DNA of 64,000 bases from Spirosoma utsteinense (GCF_014282275.1 NZ_VFIA01000004.1:186001-250000), one strand, 5' to 3'; numbered from the stretch's first letter, positions 33,518 through 44,000 are shown. The notes: generated by a model not told the origin, from the sequence alone. Made by a program: numbers and translations.

Positions 33518-34975
33518 CTACTGGAGCGTAAAATTGATCGGCAGATTGTACTTTACCCGTACGTTCTGGCCGCGCTGGTTACCCGGTTTCCACCGGCCGT
33601 TCATGGCTTTCACTACGCGCAGGGCTTCCTGGTCGAGTTCAGGGTGTACGCCACTCTGCACTTCGTAGTCACACAGGCTGCCATCGGTGCAGACGACGAA
33701 ACTAATGTAGACCTTGCCCTGGGCGTTGGCTCGTTGGGCGTTGGGTGGATATTGAAGGTTCTGGGCGAGAAAGTTGCCGAGCCCCTGCATACCGCCTTTG
33801 AATTCAGGTTGCTGTTGATGAACGGCGTATCGTACTGTATCGCTTCCCGCGGTTAAGGCTTTTCCGCCCTGGCAAATGCCCTTGTCGTATCGTTCTTCGT
33901 AGTGATAAGACCCGTCGGCATAGCGGCCCGTCCAGATGCCCTGTTTCATGCCGGCCTTGAGCAGGCCCTGCTCAATAAGCCGGGTCTGTCTGCTGGAATC
34001 GCTGCGTGACATGACTGGCTGTATATCAATCACGGTGCCGTTTCCTTCACTGACCAGCTGACGTCCCGTGCTATCCCAGAAAGCAGCGATCTGGTCGGGT
34101 TGGGTAATTGTCATCGTCTTCGGTTTGGGAACGGTCCAAACCTGTTTGATCTGTCCGTTCGGGTGCCACGAACGCAGCGTGTTTTCCTGATCACCATAGT
34201 CCGTTCGCTGCGCTACCACCCCATTGGCGTGGTAGGTTAGTTCATAGTTGGTCTGTTTGTCATTTTCGTAGAAAACCCGGCGAACGGCTTTGCCATCCTG
34301 GTCGATATCGGTTACCCAGCCCTGCCACTGCTTAGTGGTCTGCTGAATCCCCTGCCTGAAAACCGGTTTACCCCAGGGACTGCGCTCCTCAATTTTCTGA
34401 CGGACGAACGGCAATCGGTACGATTCTTTCCACTCCTGCCGCTTCCGCTGGAATACAACGATGTCGCCGTTGGGCAAACCATTTGTGTCGAGGGGGGTAA
34501 CCTGCCTGAACTCCGCCCGGGCGCTGCTATCGGGCAGCAGGTTCTGTTTCGTATCGTAATAGGTGATTCGGGTTCCATTCGCGAAGGCATACGGAGCACT
34601 GGCTTTGAAAGTGACCGGCATGGTAACCGTCTGGCGAACAGCTTTACCCCCTTTATACGCTGGTTGCCAGGCGTTGAAGAGGCTAAAAACGCGCAGAGCC
34701 TCGCGGTCGCAGTCGGGCCGGAACGACTGCATGAGTTTTACGTCGGATACCCGTCCATCGATTTCAACAATGGCACCAAGGATAACGCGCCCACTCAGCC
34801 CGCTGGCTTCGACGACGACCGGTTTGCGGAGGTTGTTTTGCAGGAAGGCGTTGAAGAAGGGAATACCACCGCGCGGTTGAGCCGCACTGTCGGTTTCAAA
34901 ATTCTTGTAAACAGGCTCCTGGGCAAACGCACTGGTGGAGATTATGAGGGCGCAAAAAAGGAAAAGGTTTTTCAT
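33518..34975 (-). CDS. Exported TonB-domain protein with two TonB_C-like domains and MORN-like repeats
   Basis: The ATG at 34975 (MKNLFLFCALIISTSAFAQ) starts a clear signal peptide and is preferred over 35029; 485 residues. Two TonB C-terminal-like domains are present, one near the N-terminus (VILGAIVEIDGRVSDVKLMQ, DREALRVFSLFNAWQPAYKG) and one at the C-terminus (KVYISFVVCTDGSLCDYEVQ, DQEALRVVKAMNGRWKPGNQ). Between them lie MORN/toxin-repeat-like strands (LTYHANGVVAQRTDYG, LRSWHPNGQIKQVW). There is no N-terminal membrane anchor or proline-rich span, so it is unlikely to be a true energy transducer. More likely an envelope protein of unknown role. Confidence 0.8.
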   Translation of the reverse strand: MKNLFLFCALIISTSAFAQEPVYKNFETDSAAQPRGGIPFFNAFLQNNLRKPVVVEASGLSGRVILGAIVEIDGRVSDVKLMQSFRPDCDREALRVFSLFNAWQPAYKGGKAVRQTVTMPVTFKASAPYAFANGTRITYYDTKQNLLPDSSARAEFRQVTPLDTNGLPNGDIVVFQRKRQEWKESYRLPFVRQKIEERSPWGKPVFRQGIQQTTKQWQGWVTDIDQDGKAVRRVFYENDKQTNYELTYHANGVVAQRTDYGDQENTLRSWHPNGQIKQVWTVPKPKTMTITQPDQIAAFWDSTGRQLVSEGNGTVIDIQPVMSRSDSSRQTRLIEQGLLKAGMKQGIWTGRYADGSYHYEERYDKGICQGGKALTAGSDTVRYAVHQQQPEFKGGMQGLGNFLAQNLQYPPNAQRANAQGKVYISFVVCTDGSLCDYEVQSGVHPELDQEALRVVKAMNGRWKPGNQRGQNVRVKYNLPINFTLQ

Positions 34976-35117
34976 GAATGGGTGTTGATGGATGAAGGCT
35001 AAAGTAAAAAAGAAACTATTTACGCTCAAAGAGATACTGTCTGTTCTTTATCAAATTTGTGTCGATAAACGTAACTTCTATAACTAATCGTTATCGATTG
35101 GTATGGTACCTGGCACA

Positions 35118-35202
35118 TGACAACCACTACCAGGGGCTACGCCCACTGGCAGGGTGTGTGCCTAACCCTGCCAGTGGGCGTAGCCCCTGGTAGTGGTTGT
35201 CA
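35118..35202. repeat. 38-bp perfect inverted repeat (CCACTACCAGGGGC family)
   Basis: Arms 35118-35155 and 35165-35202 are exact complements with a 9-base loop (core CCACTACCAGGGGC and CCCACTGGCAGGGT). A sequence-related element of the same size lies at 59072-59156. It is in the 362-base gap between two divergent genes, in which I see nothing else. Confidence 0.9.
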
Positions 35203-35337
35203 TTCGAGTAGTGGACACATGACAGGTAATCTGATCGGCTCAGGGCCTGGTATCAGGTGCATGGGTAAATCAGGAATTGGGTATCCTTATAGTAAAAGCT
35301 GTTTGCAATGTATCAAGCACTTATCATTTATCTACGT

Positions 35338-36129
35338 ATGAAACGTTCCGTTTTCATCCAAACCAAGGTCCGCTGGGCGTTATTCGTCGTAGCGGCTGGT
35401 GCAGGTCTGGCCCTAACCGTTAAAGAGCCCATTGGTGTGGGTGCTAAAGTGCCGAAAGGAGCCGAAGTCCTCTTCGATGGGTCACGTAAGATGCTCGATG
35501 AAAAATGGATTTACTGGGAAGGGCCCAGGCTGGCCGCAACCATGCCCATCAAATGGCAGGTCGAGAAAGATCCGGCCGGTAGCGGCACGGTCATGAACAC
35601 CAATGATCCGGCTGCGGCCGGTGGCAAGTACGGAGCGGCCGACATTGTTACAAAAGAAGCATTTCGCGATTTCCGGCTGCACGTCGAATTTTTCGTCAGC
35701 AAGCCCGGCGGCAACAGTGGCGTATACCTGCAAAACCGCTACGAGGTGCAGATCGTCGACGGCGACACTACCTCGCACGGGATGGGTGCCATCATCAACG
35801 AATCTAAATCACCTTATAAGTACTATACCGGTCCCGGCAAGTGGAACGCCTACGATATTCAGTTCCGGGCGGCCCGGTTCCAGAACGGCAAACGGACCGA
35901 ACCCGCCATGGCGACCATCTACCTCAACGGGACGAAGGTACATACCAACCAGTCCATCAGTCAGGTATGGGGCGGTCCTAACTCGGGTATCGATGGGGGA
36001 AATGACGGCGGCAAAGGCGTTACCGATACGCCGGGTGGTATCAAACTACAGGCCGAAGGGCACGATGTGCTGTATCGCAATATCTGGATTCGTAAAATTG
36101 ACCTGAAACAGGCTGATACGGATTTTTAG
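35338..36129 (+). CDS. DUF1080 (3-keto-disaccharide hydrolase-like) exported protein
   Basis: The ATG at 35338 (MKRSVFIQTKVRWALFVVAAGAG) is chosen over 35308; 263 residues with an N-terminal hydrophobic leader. DUF1080 blocks: GAEVLFDGSRKMLDEKWIYW, FRDFRLHVEFFVSKPGGNSG, VYLQNRYEVQIVDGDTTSHG, WNAYDIQFRAARFQNGKRTE and GIKLQAEGHDVLYRNIWIRK. It is followed, after a tandem repeat and a 13-bp dyad, by a Gfo/Idh/MocA oxidoreductase, an association that fits oxidation and cleavage of 3-keto-glycosides. Substrate unknown. Confidence 0.9.
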   Translation: MKRSVFIQTKVRWALFVVAAGAGLALTVKEPIGVGAKVPKGAEVLFDGSRKMLDEKWIYWEGPRLAATMPIKWQVEKDPAGSGTVMNTNDPAAAGGKYGAADIVTKEAFRDFRLHVEFFVSKPGGNSGVYLQNRYEVQIVDGDTTSHGMGAIINESKSPYKYYTGPGKWNAYDIQFRAARFQNGKRTEPAMATIYLNGTKVHTNQSISQVWGGPNSGIDGGNDGGKGVTDTPGGIKLQAEGHDVLYRNIWIRKIDLKQADTDF

Positions 36130-36146
36130 GTTTGCCGGTATGAAAT

Positions 36147-36229
36147 AACCCACAGATGAATCTGATACCCGCGGATGAATCTGATAACCCACAGATGAAT
36201 CTGATAACCCACAGATGAATCTGTGGGCT
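36147..36229. repeat. Four tandem 20-bp units ending in a palindrome
   Basis: Units of AACCCACAGATGAATCTGAT start at 36147, 36167 (19 bases, CCGCGG variant), 36186 and 36206. The last unit closes as the palindrome CCCACAGAT-GA-ATCTGTGGG. Each unit itself contains the dyad CAGATGAATCTG. Confidence 0.85.
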
Positions 36230-36260
36230 AGGGGGCGACAATACCGAAAAATGGTTTTAT

Positions 36261-36294
36261 TTGTAGTGTCACACCAATTCCTGTGACACTACAA
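36261..36294. promoter_or_regulatory. 13-bp perfect dyad upstream of the Gfo/Idh/MocA gene
   Basis: TTGTAGTGTCACA at 36261-36273 and its complement at 36282-36294 with an 8-base spacer, 17 bases before the ATG at 36312. Could be an operator or an RNA hairpin over the leader. Confidence 0.5.
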
Positions 36295-36311
36295 CGCAAT
36301 ACCCTACATCT

Positions 36312-37754
36312 ATGAAAAACAATGAACAGGGCCCTGGTGAAAACACAGGCGGCAAGTCGCGTGGCGAGGCCACCCGGCGGTCGTTCCTGAAGACCCTTGG
36401 CGTAGCGGCTGCTACCGTACCCTCCGCGCTCGTCGAAACCAAGGCTGCGGGCGTGGCGGCTCCCCAGTACCTGAATCTGGTGAAAAGCCATGCCAGTACG
36501 TCGGCGAATGGTAAAGTACGGCTGGCGCTCATCGGTACGGGCGGCATGGGAATTGGCGACACGCAAACGGCGGTGATGGTCGATGGCGTCGAAATGGTGG
36601 CGGCCTGCGATTTGTATGACGGCCGGTTACGCCGGGCCAAGGAGTTGTGGGGCGATGGGCTGACGGTAACCAAAGATTACCGTGAACTGCTGGAACGCAA
36701 GGACATCGACGTCGTCATTAACGCCACTACCGACCACTGGCACGAGAAAATCTCGTCCGACGCCATGCGAAAAGGCAAGCACGTCTACTGCGAGAAGCCG
36801 ATGGTGCAGAAAGTAGAGGATGGCCACACCCTCATCAAGGTCGCTGCCGAAACGGGCAAGGTCTTTCAGGTGGGTAGTCAGTTTGCATCTTCTATCATCA
36901 TTGCCAAGGCAAAAGAGCTGTTGAAAGCCGGCGACATTGGGGAACTCGTCTTTGCCGAAGCGCAGTACGATCGCCACAGCGCCATGGGTGCCTGGCAGTA
37001 CTCGATTCCGCCCGATGCCTCGCCCCAAACCGTCGACTGGGATACCTACCTGGGTAGTGCGCCCAAGCGTCCCTGGGACCCCCTCCGCTTCTTCCGGTGG
37101 CGCAACTACCAGGACTATGGAACGGGCATTGCCGGTGACCTGTATGTCCACCTGCTCACGAGTCTCCACACGATTACCGGCTCCAAAGGACCGAACAAAG
37201 TGTATTCGAGCGGAGGAACGCGCTACTGGAAAGATGGTCGCGACGTGCCCGATATCCAATTGAGCATTTACGATTATCCGAAAACGGCAGAGCACCCCGA
37301 ATTTAACCTGACCACCCGGTCCAACTTCGTCGATGGCGGGGGTGGAGCTTACCTGGTGCGGCTGGTCGGTACGGAAGGTGACCTGTCCATCGGCTGGGAT
37401 AGCCTGACCGTTCGGAAGAACAAGTTTCCGAAAGCACCGGGGATGTCGGTCGATAATTTCCCGAAAGACCAGAAAGATCTGTTCGTTGCGCAGTACAATA
37501 AAATGTACCCGGCTACCTCGGAGATGGAAGGGCCGAAGGAGTTCAAGTACACGGTGCCCAAGGATTACAAAGGCGACCGGTATGAACACTTCGTCAACTT
37601 CTTCAACTCGGTGCGCGACAACAAACCCAACATCGAAGATGCCACGTTCGGTCTGCGCGCCTGCGGTCCTACCCAGTGCGGTAATATGAGTCTGGCCCAG
37701 AAGAAAGTGATGAGTTGGGACCCCATCAAGATGAAGATCGGGAGCGCGACCTAG
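36312..37754 (+). CDS. Gfo/Idh/MocA-family oxidoreductase with Tat signal
   Basis: A 480-residue NAD(P)-dependent sugar dehydrogenase. The N-terminus has a twin-arginine leader (ATRRSFLKTLGVAAATVPSA), so it is exported folded with its cofactor. Rossmann domain: VRLALIGTGGMGIGDTQTAV, VVINATTDHWHEKISSDAMR, GKHVYCEKPMV (the family's conserved EKP). The C-terminal half is the substrate-binding beta-sheet domain (GDIGELVFAEAQYDRHSAMG, GDLYVHLLTSLHTI). Some family members oxidise the C3 hydroxyl of sugars; adjacency to a DUF1080 gene supports a 3-keto-glycoside route. Substrate not determined. Confidence 0.92.
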   Translation: MKNNEQGPGENTGGKSRGEATRRSFLKTLGVAAATVPSALVETKAAGVAAPQYLNLVKSHASTSANGKVRLALIGTGGMGIGDTQTAVMVDGVEMVAACDLYDGRLRRAKELWGDGLTVTKDYRELLERKDIDVVINATTDHWHEKISSDAMRKGKHVYCEKPMVQKVEDGHTLIKVAAETGKVFQVGSQFASSIIIAKAKELLKAGDIGELVFAEAQYDRHSAMGAWQYSIPPDASPQTVDWDTYLGSAPKRPWDPLRFFRWRNYQDYGTGIAGDLYVHLLTSLHTITGSKGPNKVYSSGGTRYWKDGRDVPDIQLSIYDYPKTAEHPEFNLTTRSNFVDGGGGAYLVRLVGTEGDLSIGWDSLTVRKNKFPKAPGMSVDNFPKDQKDLFVAQYNKMYPATSEMEGPKEFKYTVPKDYKGDRYEHFVNFFNSVRDNKPNIEDATFGLRACGPTQCGNMSLAQKKVMSWDPIKMKIGSAT

Positions 37755-37775
37755 TCCGGATGACGCCGGAAACAA

Positions 37776-37824
37776 AACGGGTTCGACCAACGTATTTGCT
37801 GAATACGTTAGTCGAACCCGTTTC
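37776..37824. terminator. 22-bp hairpin after the oxidoreductase gene
   Basis: Arms 37776-37797 and 37803-37824 (AAACGGGTTCGACCAACG and complement with one mismatch), flanked by A and T residues, 21 bases after the stop. A probable Rho-independent terminator. Confidence 0.75.
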
Positions 37825-37892
37825 TTCGACCAACCGATTAAACGTTTGCCAGTCAAATGCATCCAATGGGTGTACGTCTCAATAACAAGGCG

Positions 37893-39221
37893 ATGAAAAC
37901 GATAACAAAACTTCAGATATTGGTGGCTGGCCTGGTACTTGGCCTGACTGGTGCATGTACGACTACGGCGCAGGTCGGGTATAATCAGCCGGGATACAAC
38001 CAGCCCGATTATAACCAGCAGCCCGGTTATAATCAATATGACCAGCAATACGGCAGTCAGGGACAGAACCAGGACTTCTATAATGAGCTGGGACCTCACG
38101 GCCAGTGGGTGCAGACGCCCGAATACGGCACGGTCTGGGTTCCAAACGTAGAGCCCGGCTTTCAGCCTTACGCGACCAATGGACATTGGGTCGTTACGGA
38201 GTATGGTAACACCTGGGTTTCTGACTATTCCTGGGGCTGGGCACCGTTCCACTACGGCCGCTGGTTTCAGGACCGCTATCAGCGCTGGGCCTGGGTGCCG
38301 GGCAACGACTGGGGCCCTGCCTGGGTGTCGTGGCGGTCGGGTGGCGGCTATTACGGCTGGGCACCACTGGGACCTGGTATCAACATCAATGTGAACGCTA
38401 ACATCCCGTCCAACTACTGGGTGTTCGTCCCGCAGATTTACATTACCAGCCCGCGTCTGTTCAGCTATTATGTGCCCCGGCCACGCGTAGTGAACATCTA
38501 CCAGAGCACAACGATCATCAATAACGTATATCAGGTCAACAACCGGTCCTATGCTTATGGACCGCGTCGGGAAGAGATCGAACGGGTAACCCGCCGGAGC
38601 GTGCCGGTCTACCGAATCGAAAATTCGGGTCGGCCCGGCCGGACGGTGGTTCAGAACAACTCGGTTGGTATCTACCGCCCCGAAATGAACCGGGGCAGCC
38701 GGGGAAACGGTGGCGAAACGCGTACCGATCAACCACGGGATTACTCCCGCCGGGACTATGCCCCGAACGCAGGAAATCCTGCCGGTACCTCACGGCCTAA
38801 TCCGGTGCAGACCAACGACAATCCGCGGTATCAACCCCGTGAACAGGCATCGCCGGTGAATCCGCGCTCAGGGCAGAGTCGTTACCAGAACGAGCAGCGC
38901 GTTCAGCCGCAGGTTCAGCAGAACCAGCCTGTTCCGCAACAAAACCAGCCAACGCAGCCGTCTACGTATCCGCAATCCCGTCGTCAGGAATCATTTCCGC
39001 AACCACAACGGGAAGCAAACACCCGCCAGGAGTCATTCCCGCAACGCCAAAACAGTCAGCCCGCCGACATTCGTCAGCCCCAGCTGCAACGGCAGAACCG
39101 GATTGAGCAGCGTGTTCAGCCACAGCCGCAGCCGCAGGGACGCAGCCAGGCACCGGAACAGGCGCCAACTCCTCCGGGCGCAACGCCCGAACGGCGGGGC
39201 GGTTCGCGCGGTCCTCGCTAA
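37893..39221 (+). CDS. DUF6600-type lipoprotein with Trp-rich YxWGxW repeats and Gln-rich tail
   Basis: The ATG at 37893 (MKTITKLQILVAGLVLGLTGAC) starts a lipoprotein leader and is preferred over 37857; 442 residues. A repeated YNQPGYNQP segment follows. Residues about 60-190 hold Trp/Gly-rich motifs (HGQWVQTPEYGTVWVPN, WVSDYSWGWAPFHYGRW, AWVPGNDWGPAWVSWRSGGG), the DUF6600 signature. The last 190 residues are low-complexity, Gln/Pro/Arg-rich and probably disordered. Likely anchored in the envelope; DUF6600 has no established function that I know. Confidence 0.8.
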   Translation: MKTITKLQILVAGLVLGLTGACTTTAQVGYNQPGYNQPDYNQQPGYNQYDQQYGSQGQNQDFYNELGPHGQWVQTPEYGTVWVPNVEPGFQPYATNGHWVVTEYGNTWVSDYSWGWAPFHYGRWFQDRYQRWAWVPGNDWGPAWVSWRSGGGYYGWAPLGPGININVNANIPSNYWVFVPQIYITSPRLFSYYVPRPRVVNIYQSTTIINNVYQVNNRSYAYGPRREEIERVTRRSVPVYRIENSGRPGRTVVQNNSVGIYRPEMNRGSRGNGGETRTDQPRDYSRRDYAPNAGNPAGTSRPNPVQTNDNPRYQPREQASPVNPRSGQSRYQNEQRVQPQVQQNQPVPQQNQPTQPSTYPQSRRQESFPQPQREANTRQESFPQRQNSQPADIRQPQLQRQNRIEQRVQPQPQPQGRSQAPEQAPTPPGATPERRGGSRGPR

Positions 39222-39246
39222 AACAATAGACTTTCTACGCTTGGAA

Positions 39247-39282
39247 CAGGCCCGCCATCTGCAAAATGAGATGGCGGGCCTG
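39247..39282. terminator. Hairpin terminator after the DUF6600 gene
   Basis: CAGGCCCGCCATCT and its complement form a 14-bp stem with an 8-base loop, 25 bases after the stop. Confidence 0.75.
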
Positions 39283-39393
39283 CTCTTGCCGGGTGGGCCG
39301 AAACTTTCATTAAGAGACGATTAGAATAATGGAATAAACAGTATAACGCATTCGGCATACCCTTTAAAAGCCGGACTCTAACTCTTTCCCAGC

Positions 39394-41013
39394 GTGATAA
39401 ATCTCAATCGTCGTCACTTTCTTAAGCAACTGGGCTTCGGTGCCGTTGGCCTTACGGTAGCTACTTCAGGCTGGGCGGCCCCGGCCTGGGATTCGCCTGC
39501 CCGAACTTTTCAGCTACCGCGCAGCCTGCCCGAAGTGCAGGGCGTGGCATCAGGCGGGTTGCTGAATTTCGTCAATGCCGTCGAGAAGTCAGCCCTCAAT
39601 CTGCATAGTATGATGGTTGTGCGGCATGGACAGGTCGTTGCCGAAGGATGGTGGGCACCCTATAAACCCCAGCTTAAGCACACCCTGTATTCACTCAGTA
39701 AAAGTTTTACGTCGACAGCGGTAGGAATGGCCGTTGCCGAGGGAAAACTTACGGTCGAGGATAAGGTAATTTCCTTCTTCAAAGCTGATCTGCCCGCCAC
39801 CATCAGCGACAACCTGGCGGCCATGCGGGTGAAAGATCTGCTGACCATGACCACCGGCCATGATAAAGAGCCCACGCCCAACATGCGGGTCGACGGGAAT
39901 AAAAACTGGATCAAGGTATTTCTGGCGCATCCTGTCGACCATAAACCGGGTACCCATTTTGTGTACAACAGTGGCGCTACCTACATGCTCTCGGCCATTG
40001 TTCAGAAACTCACCGGCCAGCCGGTACTGACTTACCTCAAACCACGCCTGTTCGATCCGCTGGGTATCGAAGGAGCCGATTGGGAAACAGATCCGAATGG
40101 GATCGACACGGGCGGCTGGGGCCTGCGGGTACGGACGGAAGACATCGCCAAATTCGGACAGCTGTACGTGCAGAAAGGCATGTGGAACGGTAAACGGCTC
40201 CTCCCCGAAGCCTGGATCGCCGATGCTACGAGTAAGCAGGTCCAGTCGGCGGGGGGAAAGCGGAAAGCTGAAGAGAACGACTGGCTGCAAGGGTACGGCT
40301 ATCAGTTCTGGCGCTGCCGACACGATGCCTACCGGGGCGACGGAGCCCTGGGCCAGTACTGCATCGTGCTCCCGAAGGAAGACGCTGTGATTGCCATTAC
40401 CTCCGAAACATCGGATATGCAGGCGATCCTCGACGAGGTCTGGACCAACATTCTGCCTGCGCTTCAGGGAGCCGGGTCATCGACCGACAAAACGGCGTCA
40501 ACCGCTCTGAATCAAAAATTAAAAGGACTGGCACTGGCTCCGCCTATGATGGCGTCGACTTCGCCCGTGTCGTCAAAGATAAGCGGCCATACCTACGGGC
40601 TGGCTACCAATTCGATGAAGGCAAAAGCCGTCTCGCTGACATTTGGCAAAGATGGCTGCATCTTCAAACTGCAGGATGAGCAGGGGGCGCATCAGGTAAC
40701 GTGTGGTATAAACCGCTGGGTCGAAAGCGAGACGACCTTCTCGACTATACCATTGAAACTGGTAGCGACGCCCGTCCCCGGCGAAACCAAAACGCGCGTT
40801 GCCGGGAGCGGCACGTGGCAGGACGCCAACACGTTCGTGATGACGCTACGCTTCATTGAAACCGCTCATACCGACACCGTCTCACTAACCTTCGGCGACG
40901 ACAGCGTCACCGTCGACTTTGCCAGCAGCCTGTCCAAAATCAATAAAACCAAAGACCCGCGTCCGGAACTACAGGGTAAACTACAGGCTGGTGGGGTTGG
41001 TATGAAAGGGTAA
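39394..41013 (+). CDS. Serine hydrolase of the beta-lactamase / class C PBP fold, exported
   Basis: A 539-residue protein starting with GTG at 39394, which gives an intact Tat-like leader (NRRHFLKQLGFGAVGLTVATSGWAAPA). Active-site motifs: YSLSKSFTSTAVGMAVAEG carries S-x-x-K, and HFVYNSGATYMLSAI carries Y-x-N. WGLRVRTEDIAKFGQLYVQ and YGYQFWRCRHDAYRGDGALG match the esterase/6-aminohexanoate hydrolase subgroup. The last 150 residues form an extra beta-rich domain. Probable periplasmic esterase or amidase; true beta-lactamase activity is unlikely. Its stop is 34 bases before the next gene, so they may share a transcript. Confidence 0.88.
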   Translation: MINLNRRHFLKQLGFGAVGLTVATSGWAAPAWDSPARTFQLPRSLPEVQGVASGGLLNFVNAVEKSALNLHSMMVVRHGQVVAEGWWAPYKPQLKHTLYSLSKSFTSTAVGMAVAEGKLTVEDKVISFFKADLPATISDNLAAMRVKDLLTMTTGHDKEPTPNMRVDGNKNWIKVFLAHPVDHKPGTHFVYNSGATYMLSAIVQKLTGQPVLTYLKPRLFDPLGIEGADWETDPNGIDTGGWGLRVRTEDIAKFGQLYVQKGMWNGKRLLPEAWIADATSKQVQSAGGKRKAEENDWLQGYGYQFWRCRHDAYRGDGALGQYCIVLPKEDAVIAITSETSDMQAILDEVWTNILPALQGAGSSTDKTASTALNQKLKGLALAPPMMASTSPVSSKISGHTYGLATNSMKAKAVSLTFGKDGCIFKLQDEQGAHQVTCGINRWVESETTFSTIPLKLVATPVPGETKTRVAGSGTWQDANTFVMTLRFIETAHTDTVSLTFGDDSVTVDFASSLSKINKTKDPRPELQGKLQAGGVGMKG

Positions 41014-41047
41014 GGTTTGTTACACAAAGCATAAACCAATTTACTCA

Positions 41048-44000
41048 ATGACTATGCGATTTCGTTCGTTTGTAAGCTCCGTTTGCAGTGTCCTGCTCGT
41101 GCTGGTCCTCATAGGCTGGCACAGCCGTAAGGAAGACAAACTTCTGATTTTCCTGAAAAACAGTACCAATCAGCCCACAGCTAATGTCGCAGCCGGAACG
41201 CTGATGGCCTTTGTTGGCCAGAACGGTATCGATGCCGATACAACCTCGAATGAGGCTTACATCGCGGAGGATTCTCTGAAGAACTATCGCGCTGTACTTT
41301 TCCTGCAAACATCGACCGATGTGCTGGAGACCTGGCAGCAGAACGATGTAGAGCGGTTTGTGCAGGCGGGTGGGGGGATGGGCGTTGTCAACGCCAGTGG
41401 CTTTACTGCCTATCAATGGCCGTGGTACAATGACCTGATGGCGGGCGGTAACAAACCCGCGGATGCCAATCGCCCCGTTTTCTGGACGAAAACGTACGAT
41501 GGCGGGCCCATCTTTTATGCCGCTGCCGGTAGCATTACCGACCAGACACTGAGTAAACAGATTCTGGAGGGCATCAAACAGGCCATGGATGGCCCCGCGA
41601 TCAACTACCGGAATGCCCATACTATGCGGACGCCGGAAGAAAACCGCTTTACCGCTACCGTACTCGATTCGTACATGGAAGAGCCCATCGAGATGGAGGT
41701 TATGGACGATGGGCGCGTGCTGTTCATCGAACGCCGGGGCAACATCAAGCTCTATGACCCGACCGCCAAAGCAACGAAGGTCATCAACAAACTGCCTGTT
41801 CACCTGACGGGTAACTACGAAGATGGTCTGTTGGGGATGGAACTGGACCCTGACTTCGGGAAGAATCACTTTGTCTATCTCTATTACTCCCCCGTAGGTA
41901 ATAAACCGGTGCAGAACCTGTCGCGCTTTCGTTTTACCGGCGATAGCCTGCAGATGGCCTCCGAGAAAGTGGTGATGCAGGTGCCGGTTCAGCGCGAGAC
42001 CTGCTGCCATTCGGCGGGTAACGTATACTTTGGGCCGGATGGGAATCTATACCTGTCTACGGGCGACAACACCAGTTCAAAAGAGTCCGACGGGTTTTCG
42101 CCCCTGGACGAGCGTCCGGGCCGGGCTCCGTTCGATTCGCAGAAATCGTCGGGTAATACGAATGACCTGCGTGGTAAAATTCTTCGGGTTCACGTCGAAG
42201 CAGATGGTACCTACACCATTCCAGCGGGAAACCTGTTCCCTAAAGACGGGTCGAAAGGACGCCCCGAAATTTATGTGATGGGTGCGCGGAACCCTTACCG
42301 GATCTGGGTCGACAAGCGCGGTTTCCTGTATTGGGGCGACGTAGGGCCGGACGGTGGGGTTGCGAACGAACGCGGTCCGAAAAGCCAGGATGAATGGAAT
42401 CAGGCCCGGAAGCCGGGCAACTATGGGTGGCCTTACTTTGTGGGCGACAACAAAGCCTACGCCGATTTTGACTTTGCCTCCAACAAAGTCGGAGCCATCT
42501 TCGACCCGGCACGGCCAGTCAACGAGTCGCCCAACAATACGGGCGATAAAGTGCTGCCACCGGCGCAGAAAGCCATGATCTGGTATCCATATGACAAATC
42601 GACCGAGTTTCCGATGCTGGGTACCGGCTCGCGGAGTGCGATGGCCGGACCCTTCTATTACCTCGGCGATTACAAAAAATCGGACGTCCGCTTGCCGAAA
42701 TATTACGACAACAAGATGTTTATCTACGAATGGGCCCGGAACTGGATAAAAGTGCTGAGTTTCACGGAGGCTGGTGACCTGAGGCAGATCGAATCCTTCC
42801 TGCCTACTACGTTTATCTCCAAACCAATCGATATGAAGTTCGGCCGTGACGGGGCCATGTATGTACTGGCTTATGGTGCGAATTATTTTGCCCGCAACCC
42901 CGATTCGCAATTGGTCCGCATCGAATACTCCGAAGGTAACCGCCGGCCGGTGGCTAAAATCACCGCGTCAAAAACGGTGGGGGCGGCCCCGCTGACCGCT
43001 ACGCTCTCGGCGGCTTCATCCTTCGACTATGACCGGGGCGATAAAATTACGTACCAGTGGGAATCCGGTACTGGCCAGAAATCCAATGCCGTTGCTCCCA
43101 CCTTTACCTATGCCAAACCCGGTGTTTACCGGCCTAAACTGACAGTCATCGACGCCGAAGGGCAACGCTCAACGACGGAGCTGGAGATGAAAGTGGGTAA
43201 CGAAACCCCACAGGTCGACATCGTGCTGCGGGGTAATCGGTCGTTCTATTTCGATAAGACACCGATGGCGTATACGGTTACCGTGCGCGACAAAGAAGAT
43301 GGTAGCCTTAATAAAGGTATTTTACCAAAACAGGTAAAATTCTCCATCGATTACCTGGCCGAGGGAAAAGATCTGGCCCTGCTTACCTCCAATAGTCAAA
43401 ATCTTGGCGATGTCGGGGCCAGGTATATACAGGGTAAAACGTTGGTCGCCAACAGCGACTGTAAGGCCTGCCACGCCATGAACGTGAAATCAATTGGCCC
43501 TTCCTGGATAGACGTGTCCAAACGATATAGCCCGGCTGCCGAAAGTGCCGTACCAATGCTGGCAAAAAAGGTGGTTACCGGCGGAAATGGCAATTGGGGA
43601 AAGAATATGATGTCGGCCCACCCCCAGCATACCGAGGCCGAAACAGGCGAAATGGTCCGGTATATCCTCTCGCTAACGGGCGATGCAACGCAGCGGTTGC
43701 CGCTCGTGGGTTCCTATACGCCCCGCCCGCCCGCAAACGCGACTGAGGAAGGAAGTTACGTGATTTCGGCCAGCTACGCCGATAAAGGAAACCCGATCAC
43801 CGGTTCGCTGACGGGCCGGAAGCTGATTGTCCTGCGCAACCCTAAAGTACAGGCAGAATCTTACGCGCAATCGGCCAATGTCGACCGCAAACACCAGGAT
43901 GGCAGTAACCAATCGTGGGTGGGCGATATCAAAGACGGGTCATACATTGGCTTTTCCGATGTCGATCTGACAGGTATTTCACGGCTGGAACTTAACGTGG

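Noticed and set aside
33518-34975. TonB energy transducer
   Set aside because: It has a cleavable signal peptide in place of a membrane anchor and no proline-rich spanning region, so it is called only a TonB-domain protein.
36147-36229. Possible CRISPR array in the 20-bp tandem repeats
   Set aside because: Repeats are contiguous with no spacers and no cas genes are present in the window.
36627-38732. 701-codon minus-strand open frame across the oxidoreductase and DUF6600 genes
   Set aside because: It is antisense to two genes with clear families on the plus strand and spans their intergenic terminator; high-GC codon bias explains the lack of stops.
39394-41013. Antibiotic-resistance beta-lactamase
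   Set aside because: It has the serine hydrolase fold motifs, but the subgroup and extra C-terminal domain fit esterases or amidases, and no resistance context is present.
41045-42010. 321-codon minus-strand open frame opposite the PQQ fusion gene
   Set aside because: Shadow of a gene with strong domain matches; no recognisable protein features of its own.
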